41,025 nt of DNA. Source: K189A clade bacterium. GTDB taxonomy: Bacteria > Pseudomonadota > Gammaproteobacteria > Pseudomonadales > Azotimanducaceae. Under the pieces are notes generated by a model, which had not been told where the DNA came from, did not search any database, and saw only the letters and a list, made by a program, of their open reading frames with translations. The position numbers and the translations under genes were made by a program. Of the stretch, positions 16,924 to 25,308 are shown one piece after another. The stretch is taken from contig QXZU01000058.1 in assembly GCA_009886205.1 (NCBI GenBank), positions 54,366-95,390 on the forward strand. The letters are read 5' to 3'. How positions within the stretch are numbered: position 1 is the first letter of the stretch; each line of letters starts with the position of its first letter.

Positions 16924-16939
16924 CTGTACAAATATACAG
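16924..16939. promoter_or_regulatory. LexA-type SOS box
   Basis: CTGTACAAATATACAG fits CTGT-N8-ACAG exactly, with an AT-rich centre and flanking TA before it. On the reverse strand it overlaps a plausible promoter (TTGCTA, 18-bp gap, TACAGT) reading into the zinc-ribbon gene. pdxA lies about 120 bp away on the other side. Confidence 0.6.
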
Positions 16940-17060
16940 CACTCATTAGCAAGCGAATTTTAACTTTTTGTAAACTTTAAGTGATCAATGTGTTGTCTCG
17001 CTAACCACTACTGCGTTGCTACAGCGCTTGATTGATGGCGTGAGTTGAGTCGTCTCGCTC

Positions 17061-18158
17061 ATGGAGAATATTGCTGATTGTTGCCGCCATCGCGGTATCA
17101 TGAGCGCATCGCCACTCACTCAAGTTAACGCTATGCAGCCTCAGTCCCCCGCTCGGAACGAAATCCAAAATACTATCGCTATTACCTTAGGCGACCCTGC
17201 GGGTATTGGCCCTGAAGTGGTTGTTAAAACACTGCTTTTGCACCCCCAGCCAGTTCACCCTTGGTTGCTTATTGGTAATTTGTGGTCGCTAGAAATGGCC
17301 GCGTCAATGCTTGGTGTGACATTGCCCACCCTTCACATGATCAGCGACCTTGCAGATATGCGGGGTGGTTTGAATATGCTGGATTTAGGTCAGGCGTGTC
17401 CTCAAGACTTTGTCCTAGGGCAGGTTCAAGCGGCCTGTGGTGAGGCCGCTGTGGCGGCAGTGGAATATGCGGCTAAGGCCTGCATTGCAGGGCAAGTAGC
17501 CGCAATGGTCACTGCGCCCATTAACAAGGAAGCCATTCACGCCGCGGGCTATGTAAATGATATTGGGCATCAGGAAATTTTGGCCCGGCTGTCAGGGGTG
17601 GAACGTACTGCGACCATGCTCATGACCCCTGGGCTGAAGGTCGTACATCTCTCTACCCATAAATCTCTGATTCAAGCCGCACAGTACGTCACTCAAGAGA
17701 CGGTCTTTGCCAAGTTAGATTTGATTTATGAGACCTTAACGGCTTGGGGTTTGCCACAGCCGCGCATCGCGGTGGCGGCATTGAACCCTCATGGCGGCGA
17801 AGGGGGCCTATTGGGCCGAGAAGAGATTGATGCCATTGCCCCTGCCGTGGTGCAGGCTCAGAGCAAGGGCTTCAACGTCACCGGGCCATTACCCGCAGAT
17901 TCAATATTTAATCGTGCCATTGAGGGCGAATTTGATGTGGTGCTGGCGCTGTATCACGACCAAGGTCACATAGCGATTAAGGTACATAACTTTCACGAGT
18001 CCACTACCGCGACACTGGGCATACCCTTTGTCCGCACCTCGGTAGACCACGGCACGGCGTTTGATATTGCGGGCCAGGGCATAGCAGACGCCACGGGTTT
18101 AGTAGCGGCCATTACAGCGGCCCAAGCCATTGTCAGCAAAAATCTAGCCTCATTATAA
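17061..18158 (+). CDS. pdxA: 4-hydroxythreonine-4-phosphate dehydrogenase (PdxA/PdxA2 family)
   Basis: The protein is up to 365 aa and belongs to the PdxA family of metal- and NAD-dependent dehydrogenases (vitamin B6 synthesis, or sugar-acid phosphate catabolism in the PdxA2 branch). Visible blocks are IAITLGDPAGIGPEVVVK, AMVTAPINKEAIHAAG, NDIGHQEILARLSG, VVHLSTHKSLIQA, ALNPHGGEGGLLGREE and ALYHDQGHIAIKVH with the metal-binding histidines. The STHKSL and NDIGHQEI details look closer to PdxA2 than to E. coli PdxA. The start is uncertain: ATGs at 17061, 17100 and 17133 are in frame, homology begins only near 17170, and none has a clear Shine-Dalgarno. The classical partner ksgA is not adjacent. 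Confidence 0.85.
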   Translation: MENIADCCRHRGIMSASPLTQVNAMQPQSPARNEIQNTIAITLGDPAGIGPEVVVKTLLLHPQPVHPWLLIGNLWSLEMAASMLGVTLPTLHMISDLADMRGGLNMLDLGQACPQDFVLGQVQAACGEAAVAAVEYAAKACIAGQVAAMVTAPINKEAIHAAGYVNDIGHQEILARLSGVERTATMLMTPGLKVVHLSTHKSLIQAAQYVTQETVFAKLDLIYETLTAWGLPQPRIAVAALNPHGGEGGLLGREEIDAIAPAVVQAQSKGFNVTGPLPADSIFNRAIEGEFDVVLALYHDQGHIAIKVHNFHESTTATLGIPFVRTSVDHGTAFDIAGQGIADATGLVAAITAAQAIVSKNLASL

Positions 18159-18216
18159 GAGCGCTGCTCTACCAATAGCGGATCTGGCCAGCGCCAGGCC
18201 TCAAGGGTGATGGTTA

Positions 18217-18239
18217 GCGTTGAATAAACGCGTTTTTTT
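18217..18239 (+). terminator. Rho-independent terminator of pdxA
   Basis: GCGTT (18217-18221), loop GAATA, AACGC (18227-18231), then G and T7. It lies 59 bp after the pdxA stop. Confidence 0.8.
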
Positions 18240-18355
18240 ACGCAATTATTTTCACAAATATCTTCACATTAGAGGTGGTTTATTTTGCTGGGTAGAGATG
18301 CCTATGGCACACTTCATCTATTAATAAATGCATTACTAATGAGAGGGGAAGTGCC

Positions 18356-19438
18356 ATGAAAGCTGCAGTTTTTCGTGAAGTGAACAAACCTATGGAAATC
18401 GAAGAGATTTCTGTTTCTAAGCCTGGTCCAAGAGAAGTGCTTATTCGCACAAAGGCCGCCGGCATTTGTCATAGTGATTTGCACTTTTGGAACGGCAGTT
18501 ATCCGGGCCAGGTGCCAATGGTACTGGGTCACGAGAGTGCCGGTGTGGTCGAGCAAGTGGGTAGTGATGTTCATTACGTTAAGCCCGGCGATCATGTCAT
18601 TACTTGTCTTTCTGTATTCTGTGGCCATTGTGAGCAGTGCTTAACCGGGCATATGTCTTTGTGCAACGAGCCAGAAACTAATAGAACAAAAGAAGAAGCG
18701 CCGCGCCTGAGTCATAACGATCAACCGTTAACTCAGTTTGCTCAGCTCGGTTCTTTTGCTGAGATGATGCTGGTGCACGAACACGCCTTGGTTAAAGTGC
18801 GTGAAGATATGCCAATGGACCGCGCTGCTTTAATCGGCTGTGGTGTAACCACTGGTATTGGCGCAGTTATTCATACCGCTAAAGTAGAGCCAGGTTCAAC
18901 CGTTGCAGTGATTGGTTGTGGCGGTATTGGTTTATCCGCGATTAATGGCGCAGCATTAGCTGGCGCAGCAAGAATTATTGCAGTAGACATGGTGCCTTCT
19001 AAGTTGGAGCTGGCGCGTAAATTTGGTGCTACCGATGTTGTAGATGCCAGCGACGGCGAAGCGGTAGGCAAAGTCATTGAGATGACCGGTGGCGGTGTGC
19101 ACTATTCTTTTGAAGCCATTGGCCTTAAAGCGACTGCAGAACAAGCGTTCCAGATGTTGCGTGCCGGTGGTACAGCCACAGTGATTGGTATGATTCCTCC
19201 GGGTCAGATGGTTTCTCTACACGGCGTAGACTTCTTGTCTGAGAAAAAGATCCAAGGCTCGTTCATGGGGTCGAATCGTTTTCGCGTTGATATGCCAAGA
19301 TTTATCGACTTCTACCTGCAAGGCAAATTGCACTTAGATGATCTTATTTCAAACCGCATTGCGTTGACCGACATCAATGAAGGTATGGAAGCACTTAAGA
19401 CCGGTGAAATTGCGCGTAGCGTAATTATGTTCGACTAG
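18356..19438 (+). CDS. Zinc-dependent alcohol dehydrogenase (MDR superfamily)
   Basis: The 360-aa protein is a medium-chain zinc alcohol dehydrogenase. Catalytic zinc ligands are Cys38 (GICHSD) and the His59-Glu60 pair (GHESAG). Four structural-zinc cysteines lie at 89, 92, 95 and 103 (CGHCEQCLTGHMSLC). The Rossmann motif GCGGIG (187-192) binds NAD(P). It would oxidise a primary or secondary alcohol. A good Shine-Dalgarno (GAGAGGGGAA) precedes the ATG. It is the first gene of a likely operon with a fumarylacetoacetase-like hydrolase and a molybdenum hydroxylase subunit, 63 and 28 bp apart, which points to stepwise oxidation and cleavage of an unknown growth substrate. Confidence 0.92.
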   Translation: MKAAVFREVNKPMEIEEISVSKPGPREVLIRTKAAGICHSDLHFWNGSYPGQVPMVLGHESAGVVEQVGSDVHYVKPGDHVITCLSVFCGHCEQCLTGHMSLCNEPETNRTKEEAPRLSHNDQPLTQFAQLGSFAEMMLVHEHALVKVREDMPMDRAALIGCGVTTGIGAVIHTAKVEPGSTVAVIGCGGIGLSAINGAALAGAARIIAVDMVPSKLELARKFGATDVVDASDGEAVGKVIEMTGGGVHYSFEAIGLKATAEQAFQMLRAGGTATVIGMIPPGQMVSLHGVDFLSEKKIQGSFMGSNRFRVDMPRFIDFYLQGKLHLDDLISNRIALTDINEGMEALKTGEIARSVIMFD

Positions 19439-19501
19439 GTAGTAGGCGTCGCCGAGAAATCTAACCGAGCATTCAAAGAAACAGTTCGTTAAGGAGAAGT
19501 T

Positions 19502-20359
19502 ATGCGCTGGCTTTCATTTGTTCGTAATGGCCGCAGTACTTATGGTTATGTAGTTGTCGACGAAGCAGGCGCTGAAGGCGTTGTTGATGTTGGCGCAAAA
19601 GCTGAGTATCCAACGCTTCGCCAAGCTATTGCAGCTCAGGCGCTAGAGACTTTGCCAGCCTCCTGTGGTGACCAGGCCGACCTACCTTTGGAAGGTCTAG
19701 AATACGCGCCCACCATAACTGATCCTGCGAAAATTCTTTGTGTAGGGTTAAATTATAAAGAGCATCAGGAAGAAACTGGTCGCGGTGGTGAAGGTTTTCC
19801 TACCGTCTTTGTACGTTTTGCAGCGGCCCAAATGGGCCACTTGCAGCCTATGGTTAGACCCATCGAATCCGCCACCTTAGATTTTGAGGGCGAGATTGCC
19901 ATGGTTATTGGTAAGGGCGGCCGTCGCATCAGCCGTTCAAATGCTCTGTCCCACGTGGTCGGCTTTGGTATTTATAACGATGGCAGCGTGCGCGAGTATC
20001 AACGTCAAACCAGTCAATTTACCCCTGGCAAAAACTTTTCTAACACCGGTGGTTTTGGCCCTTGGATGATGACCATGGACGAGATTGGTGATTTGTCGCA
20101 AATGGAAATTACCACTCGCCTGAATGGTGAAGTAATGCAGCACGCCCAAGCCAACATGTTGGTGCATGGGTTTGCTGAACTCATAGAATACTGTTCTACC
20201 TTTATTGACCTGGAACCAGGTGATGTCATTGTTACGGGCACGCCCGGAGGCGTTGGCGCTGCGCGCAAGCCGCCAGTGTTTATGGACGACGGCGACCAAA
20301 TTGAGGTTGAAGTAAAACCCATTGGTATTTTGCGCAACCCAGTAGTGGGTGAAAATTAG
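19502..20359 (+). CDS. Fumarylacetoacetate hydrolase family protein
   Basis: The 285-aa protein has the FAH fold used by hydrolases, decarboxylases and hydratases in aromatic catabolism. The core starts at KILCVGLNYKEHQEE and continues with DFEGEIAMVIGKGGR (metal-binding acids) and GFGIYNDGSVREYQR. FTPGKNFSNTGGFGPWM and VIVTGTPGGVGAARKPP are also present. A short N-terminal domain of about 75 aa precedes it, as in many FahA-like single-domain proteins. AAGGAGAA precedes the ATG. It is the middle gene of the dehydrogenase-hydrolase-molybdoprotein set. Hydrolysis of a beta-diketo or 2-oxo acid product is the most likely reaction type. Confidence 0.9.
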   Translation: MRWLSFVRNGRSTYGYVVVDEAGAEGVVDVGAKAEYPTLRQAIAAQALETLPASCGDQADLPLEGLEYAPTITDPAKILCVGLNYKEHQEETGRGGEGFPTVFVRFAAAQMGHLQPMVRPIESATLDFEGEIAMVIGKGGRRISRSNALSHVVGFGIYNDGSVREYQRQTSQFTPGKNFSNTGGFGPWMMTMDEIGDLSQMEITTRLNGEVMQHAQANMLVHGFAELIEYCSTFIDLEPGDVIVTGTPGGVGAARKPPVFMDDGDQIEVEVKPIGILRNPVVGEN

Positions 20360-20387
20360 TAACAATGTCTATGGGTGAGCATAACCG

Positions 20388-22676
20388 GTGAAGTTTGGTA
20401 TAGGTCAAAGCGTTCCTCGCTCTGAGGACCCACGTTTGATTACAGGTCAGGGTGAATACACCGATGACATCAATAGGCCCAATCAACTTTACTTGCGCGT
20501 TTTAAGATCACCCTACGCCCATGGGCATATTACTGAGTTAGATATTGCCGACGCCCTGACCAGCCCCGGCGTCAAAGCGGTCTATTTAGCGAAAGACATC
20601 TCCCATCTTGGTAACTTACCTTGTAGAGCGGTGCTCAAAGACGCTCAGGGTAATGACGCCTTTATTCCCGACCGCCCCATTCTTGCCCAAGACAAAGTGT
20701 TATTTGTGGGCCATGCCATTGCGGCCGTTATTGCGGATTCGCCAGAGCATGCTGAAAATGCGGTGGAAGCCATTCTGTTCAGTGTGGACGATCTGCCTGC
20801 CTGCGCGGACCCTAGTCGTGCCTTGGACCCAGATACCCAGCCGTTACATGACGCGCAGAACTCAAATCTTTGTGTGCATTTTGAAAAAGGTGAGCGTCAG
20901 CGAGTAGATGAAGCACTAGCAGCCAGTGCGCATAAGGTCGTTGTAGATTTGGTCAATAACCGTGTGGCACCCAGTCCCTTAGAGCCGCGAGCGTGTTTGG
21001 CAGAGCCCACAGAAGAGGGCTTCACCTTATATAACCCAAGCCAAGGTGCGGTTGCTCAGAAGATGATTCTGACTAAGATTTTTTCCTTTGATAAGCAACA
21101 GCTTAGACTGATTTCGCCAGATACCGGCGGCGGTTTTGGTATTCGCGGAGAAATTCATCCAGAAACTTGTTTAGTACTTTACGCAGCTCAGCAACTGTCT
21201 GTGCCGGTAAAATACACTGGCGACAGATCAGAAATGTTTCTCAGTGATTCTCATGGCCGCGACAATTTGACCCAGGCTACCGCCGGGTTCGACGCTCAAG
21301 GCCATTTGACCGCACTGCGCGTGGAGACCACCGCAAACTTAGGCGCTTTTTGCTCTGCGGCGGGCCCCTTTGTACCCACCATGGCCGGTGGGCGTATTGT
21401 TGGCACGGTCTACCGCATTCCTCATGTCCATCACTCGGTCCGCTGTGTTTACACCAATACAATGCCTGTTGCTGCATATCGCGGTGCCGGTCGTCCGGAA
21501 GCCTGTTATGTCATGGAGCGACTGTTGGAAGCCGCTGCAAAACAGCTAAATATGGACTCCATAGCGCTGCGCAAACTCAACTTTATCAGCGCCGCTGAGA
21601 TGCCCTATACCATGCCGTCAGGGGTGACCCTGAGTAGTGGCGAGTTTGCCCAGACTTTAGATTTAGCGCTGCTTAATGCAGATTGGCACAACTTTGAAGC
21701 ACGTCAACAAGCAAGTCAGGCCCGTGGTCTGATGCGTGGGCGTGGTCTGGGGTTTTATGTGGAATCCAGTGGTGGTGGGCCAGAAGAAGAAGCCCGCATC
21801 ACCATTCATGATGACGGTGCTATTGATGTTGTGGTGGGTACTTTCTCCCACGGCCAAGGGCACCGCACAACTTACGCGCAAATCCTCAGTGAAACTTTAG
21901 ATGTAGATTTTGACAGCATTAACATCATTCAAGGTGATACCGATGCGGTGCATTTTGGTGGCGGTACCGGTGGTTCGCGATCTTCACAAATGGGTGGCAT
22001 TGCCGTGCAGCGCGCTGCCTCAGGTGTGCTTGAAGATGCCAAGGTCATAGCCGCAGAAATGCTGCAAGCCCCGTTGCCCACAGTTTCCTATGCCCAAGGT
22101 ATATTCAGTGCGTCTACCACAGACTCCCAAGTAAGCCTGCCCCAAGTAGCCAGGGCGGCCAAAGAAGCCCAATTCGGCGGCGCGGGTTTAACCAAACTAC
22201 TCCGTTACAATCGTGGAGAAGGCTTTACCTTTCCCAACGGTTGTCATATCACGGAAGTGGAAGTGGACGCCGAAACCGGTGTGGTTAACGTTGTTGCTTA
22301 TACCGCAGTGGATGATTGCGGGCGGGTTATTAATCCGCTGCTAGCAACCGGTCAGGTACATGGCGGTGTGGTTCAAGGCATTGGCCAAGCACTGTTTGAG
22401 AACGTTGTATATGACGACGATGGTCAACTGCTGAGTGGTAGCTTGATGGACTATGCCATGCCCAGAGCTTCTCAGGTAGGGGATATCCAGGTTAGCTTTA
22501 ACGAAGTGTTAGATCCGAATAACGAGTTGGGTGTTAAAGGTATTGGCGAAGGGGGTGCATGCGCTGCACCGTCAGCGGTGGTTAACGCGGTACTAGATGC
22601 TCTAGCACCACTGGGCGTTGAATCTTTAGACATGCCGCTGACACCGGAGCGTGTTTGGCGAAGTATGCGAGGCTAA
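20388..22676 (+). CDS. Molybdenum hydroxylase large subunit (xanthine/aldehyde dehydrogenase family), orphan
   Basis: The 762-aa protein is the molybdopterin-cytosine-dinucleotide-binding large subunit of the xanthine dehydrogenase/CO dehydrogenase family. The first domain (about 15-125) opens with SVPRSEDPRLITGQGEYTDD. The cofactor domain follows with DTGGGFGIRGEIHPE, AAYRGAGRPEA, GTFSHGQGH and GGGTGGSRSS, and the catalytic glutamate sits in KGIGEGGA near residue 721. The start is GTG with GGTGAG upstream. Unusually, the 2Fe-2S and FAD subunits that normally pass electrons on are not next to it. It therefore must use partners encoded elsewhere or another acceptor. The stop codon sits in the left arm of a hairpin whose right arm is the first unit of a heptamer array. 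Confidence 0.9.
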   Translation: MKFGIGQSVPRSEDPRLITGQGEYTDDINRPNQLYLRVLRSPYAHGHITELDIADALTSPGVKAVYLAKDISHLGNLPCRAVLKDAQGNDAFIPDRPILAQDKVLFVGHAIAAVIADSPEHAENAVEAILFSVDDLPACADPSRALDPDTQPLHDAQNSNLCVHFEKGERQRVDEALAASAHKVVVDLVNNRVAPSPLEPRACLAEPTEEGFTLYNPSQGAVAQKMILTKIFSFDKQQLRLISPDTGGGFGIRGEIHPETCLVLYAAQQLSVPVKYTGDRSEMFLSDSHGRDNLTQATAGFDAQGHLTALRVETTANLGAFCSAAGPFVPTMAGGRIVGTVYRIPHVHHSVRCVYTNTMPVAAYRGAGRPEACYVMERLLEAAAKQLNMDSIALRKLNFISAAEMPYTMPSGVTLSSGEFAQTLDLALLNADWHNFEARQQASQARGLMRGRGLGFYVESSGGGPEEEARITIHDDGAIDVVVGTFSHGQGHRTTYAQILSETLDVDFDSINIIQGDTDAVHFGGGTGGSRSSQMGGIAVQRAASGVLEDAKVIAAEMLQAPLPTVSYAQGIFSASTTDSQVSLPQVARAAKEAQFGGAGLTKLLRYNRGEGFTFPNGCHITEVEVDAETGVVNVVAYTAVDDCGRVINPLLATGQVHGGVVQGIGQALFENVVYDDDGQLLSGSLMDYAMPRASQVGDIQVSFNEVLDPNNELGVKGIGEGGACAAPSAVVNAVLDALAPLGVESLDMPLTPERVWRSMRG

Positions 22677-22680
22677 GACT

Positions 22681-22792
22681 TTTAGCCTTTAGCCTTTAGC
22701 CTTTAGCCTTTAGCCTTTAGCCTTTAGCCTTTAGCCCTTAGCCCTTAGCCCTTAGCCCTTAATCCTTAGCCCTTAATCCTTGGACCTTAGGC
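22681..22792. repeat. 7-bp tandem array, 16 units
   Basis: Eight identical TTTAGCC units (22681-22736) are followed by three CTTAGCC, then CTTAATC, CTTAGCC, CTTAATC, CTTGGAC and CTTAGGC, all in the same 7-bp register. It begins 4 bp after the stop codon of the molybdenum hydroxylase gene. The preceding GGCTAAG (22671-22677), which contains the stop, can pair with any TTAGCC unit. Confidence 0.97.
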
Positions 22793-23107
22793 TTCTTCTG
22801 TAACTTTATAGCCCATTCGAAATCCCCATTCTTCTAGCGCATAGCGCCTACCTAGTGCTGACTAAATAATGCCCTTGTCCTAGATCTATTTTTTAAATCT
22901 CCTTTTACACATTTTTAAAAAAGCGCTCTATTGTAAACCTCCATTTTGTCAATGATTTCGCTGGTTTCGCACTGTGTGGATATAAGTTTTTCATCAGTTC
23001 TGAGTAAGGTTTCCGGCCTGGCTACATGTCATGTTGGTGCTGCTGTCGGCAAGGGGCCGCAGCTACAAACCGACCTAATTGAAGATCTTTTTTTTGAGGA
23101 ATATGAC
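22793..23107. other. AT-rich leader before the small histone-fold-like gene
   Basis: No gene is supported here. The stretch is AT-rich with several A/T runs, a hairpin GCTGC...GCAGC at about 23041-23063, and T8 at 23088-23095 directly before a GAGGA Shine-Dalgarno. An in-frame upstream ATG (22946) has no coding character and would bypass that Shine-Dalgarno. Confidence 0.5.
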
Positions 23108-23491
23108 ATGGAAAACCAAATTAAATTGGCAGATCAGTATGCGGCCCATTTTTGGCAAGCCTTTGGCGCGAGAGCCGCGATGGATATGGATGAAGAGTGT
23201 GTTGAAGTGGCGCGCGAGAGAGGTTATTACGGACATGTAGAAGGCAACGCGGTGAACTTTGATGAGCACTCCTATCTCTTGGAAGAAACCTTGCGTTGTG
23301 CGCGTAGAGCTGGACACCTCGCGGCAAATTTCGCCAGAGAAGACGGCAGGTCTATAATTTCGGTTGAAGACTTTACCGAAGCTTGTGTTCAGACTGAAGC
23401 TCGAGTGGCGAAAGTGCGCACTCGACTAATGAGCTCCGCTGGACGTCTTCGTGTGATGGGCGGAATTTGCTCAGGCGCCGGTGCATACTAA
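23108..23491 (+). CDS. Small hypothetical protein with histone-fold-like segment
   Basis: The 127-aa protein is not recognised by name. From about residue 49 to 92 it reads like a histone fold: NFDEHSYLLEETL, a long helix with CARRAGHLAANFAREDGR, a short loop SIIS and a last helix starting VEDFTEA. By eye, about 13 of 44 positions match archaeal histone HMfB without gaps, including Arg81 and Asp88, which keep the seven-residue spacing of the histone R-D clamp. The first 45 residues are acidic and helical, and the tail ends MGGICSGAGAY. The ATG at 23108 follows GAGGA by 7 bp. It is convergent with the winged-helix regulator. A ClpA/ClpC N-domain-like helix bundle is an alternative reading. Confidence 0.7.
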   Translation: MENQIKLADQYAAHFWQAFGARAAMDMDEECVEVARERGYYGHVEGNAVNFDEHSYLLEETLRCARRAGHLAANFAREDGRSIISVEDFTEACVQTEARVAKVRTRLMSSAGRLRVMGGICSGAGAY

Positions 23492-23531
23492 TTCTACAGT
23501 CTATCATGGCTTAGAGCCTTATCCCTTGCTC

Positions 23532-25076
23532 TCAGTGCGGCCTTAGTTGCTCTGGGTGCTTGAGATAAGGTTTTGTCGAGTCCGCTAGCAGTGTCCCACT
23601 GTCCTGCAAGAGTCTTAGGTATCCCGAAGTAAGATACTGCCTTTGATTTTCAGTACGACCGTAGTTGCGCTCGATGCTTGCTATGAGGTTTTCTAGATTT
23701 AGCGTTGGTAACAGTTTTCTGGCTTGAAGTAGATCTTCCTTTGCACCATCTAAATTGCCTAGTTGAGCTGATATGTTGCATCGTAATAGCCACGCAAAGT
23801 AATCGCCGGGAAAGTATGCGATAGCGAGATCGACATATTCTCTCGCACGCTCAAGTTGACCGCTTTGGAGCGCCGGAACAACTATTTTTCCATGATTAAA
23901 TATCTGTCCGGAAGGCGTACTGGCTAACACTTGTAAGTATAGTTCGATGGCCTCTTCCGGTTGTCCAGCGAAACTAAGCGACATTGCAAGCGCGTCTTTG
24001 GCTTGGGCAGAAGGAGCAGCCGACAAGGTTTGGCGACATAGTTCGATACCTAGAGCGTGTTTACCCATTCGACTATTTATCAAGCCACAAGAACTTGTTA
24101 CGTAAGGTGAGTTAGGGTCAATATCAATCGCCCGTGCCGCGCACTCGATCGCCAGATTGACATTTTGCTTAGCACTCTCGGCCACACCATTGATCACCTC
24201 CCATGACAACAGTTTGCCCAGCGCCGCATGACCTACTGCAATAGATGGTGCCTTAGCTACTGCGTATTTGAGGAATTCTCGCCTCAAATTAATTTGCTCC
24301 GTGGACATGGAAACGAAGCGGTCGCCAAAGTTTATAAGGTCCCAGTAGTTCAAGTGACTAGGGTCTGTTACCGCTTCTATTTGTTTTCCGCGATGAAGTA
24401 GCGATTGTTTGGTAATACTTTCAGCGACTAGTTCTGCCACGCTTGGGGATAGAGGTTCACGAGATTGCCTTGTTTCGTGGTGAGCGCCTGTATAAATAAC
24501 CTCATCGTTTTCTTTACTCAGTATTTGCCATTGCAACTCTATTGTCTGTTCGTTTTTGCTGAGGCTGATTTCTACGTGGAAGTCGCCTTTAGTTTTGGTG
24601 CTGGAACGATGTATCGAAAATATTGGGCAGCGCCAGCTAATATGACGTTCAATCATGGTGATAGATTCATCGAGCCCGGGATGATTATTTTTCCCCTTAG
24701 AGATAATGGTTAAACTTGTTCGGCGTATTTGTGCTTTAGGTGAAAGTTGCGGAACTTCATCTTTGTGAATATTTGCCTTAAGCATAAGCCGATAGCCCAC
24801 TCGCGGAATTGACTCAATATACTTGTGGGGCTTAACGCGGTCATTCAGAGCCCGTCTTAATAGGGCAATTACTCTGTAAATGGCGCCATCGCTAACGATT
24901 ACACCAGGCCAGGCTGAGGCCATTAGTTCATCTTGGCTAACAACGTTGGGTGCTTTGGCTGCAAGTATTTGTAGAACAGTCATCACTTTCAGTTCTAACT
25001 TTACGACGACATCCTTAGATTTTATGGTTAAGGATTTTGGGTCGCACTGCCACTCTCCAAATTCAAACGCGTTCAT
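23532..25076 (-). CDS. Winged-helix (OmpR/CadC-type) regulator with TPR domain
   Basis: The 514-aa protein begins with an OmpR/PhoB-type winged helix (residues 1-100): FGEWQCDPKSLTI, VVSQDELMASAWPGVIVSDGAIYRVIALLRRAL and YIESIPRVGYRL. A middle domain (about 130-240) of CadC-like regulators follows, and then TPR helices from about 255 to 490 (for example AVGHAALGKLL, CAARAIDIDPNSPYV and AIELYLQVLASTPSG). There is no receiver domain and no clear membrane segment, so unlike CadC it is probably cytosolic, as in HilA. AGAGGA precedes the ATG. It is divergent from the peptidase-hydrolase fusion and likely controls it, itself, or both. Confidence 0.88.
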   Translation of the reverse strand: MNAFEFGEWQCDPKSLTIKSKDVVVKLELKVMTVLQILAAKAPNVVSQDELMASAWPGVIVSDGAIYRVIALLRRALNDRVKPHKYIESIPRVGYRLMLKANIHKDEVPQLSPKAQIRRTSLTIISKGKNNHPGLDESITMIERHISWRCPIFSIHRSSTKTKGDFHVEISLSKNEQTIELQWQILSKENDEVIYTGAHHETRQSREPLSPSVAELVAESITKQSLLHRGKQIEAVTDPSHLNYWDLINFGDRFVSMSTEQINLRREFLKYAVAKAPSIAVGHAALGKLLSWEVINGVAESAKQNVNLAIECAARAIDIDPNSPYVTSSCGLINSRMGKHALGIELCRQTLSAAPSAQAKDALAMSLSFAGQPEEAIELYLQVLASTPSGQIFNHGKIVVPALQSGQLERAREYVDLAIAYFPGDYFAWLLRCNISAQLGNLDGAKEDLLQARKLLPTLNLENLIASIERNYGRTENQRQYLTSGYLRLLQDSGTLLADSTKPYLKHPEQLRPH

Positions 25077-25221
25077 GTCGTCCTCTTAAAAAATATTCCT
25101 TAAAGGGTAATCCAACGCTGATCTCACGTCATAAAAAAATCAGAAAAACCACAGAATTTCCTCGCTTTTTTGGTGGCACTCTACGATGAGTGGAGTAGTA
25201 AGTCTGACGGCTTTGTTGTAA

Positions 25222-25235
25222 TTGATGCATATCAA
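25222..25235. promoter_or_regulatory. FNR/Anr-type binding site
   Basis: TTGAT-GCAT-ATCAA is a perfect match to the FNR-family dyad TTGAT-N4-ATCAA. It lies 73 bp before the ATG of the peptidase-hydrolase gene and about 145 bp from the divergent regulator start. TTGTAA just before it and TATATT just after it could form a promoter, in which case bound protein would repress; activation from a weaker promoter further right is also possible. Confidence 0.6.
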
Positions 25236-25308
25236 AAGTTTATATTGAAAGCTTACGTCTTACTGATGCTGTAATTTTAGATCACTTTTAGTGGTTAAGC
25301 GGGGTGGT

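Noticed and set aside
19937-20365. 142-aa reverse-strand frame within the FAH-family gene
   Set aside because: It is antisense to a conserved gene and has no start context.
22681-22792. Telomere-like repeat marking a replicon end
   Set aside because: The TTTAGCC units resemble eukaryotic telomere repeats only by chance. Ordinary genes continue on both sides, and the array decays within 112 bp.
22946-23107. N-terminal extension of the histone-fold-like protein from an upstream ATG
   Set aside because: The added 54 residues look non-coding, and the GAGGA at 23096-23100 serves the ATG at 23108.
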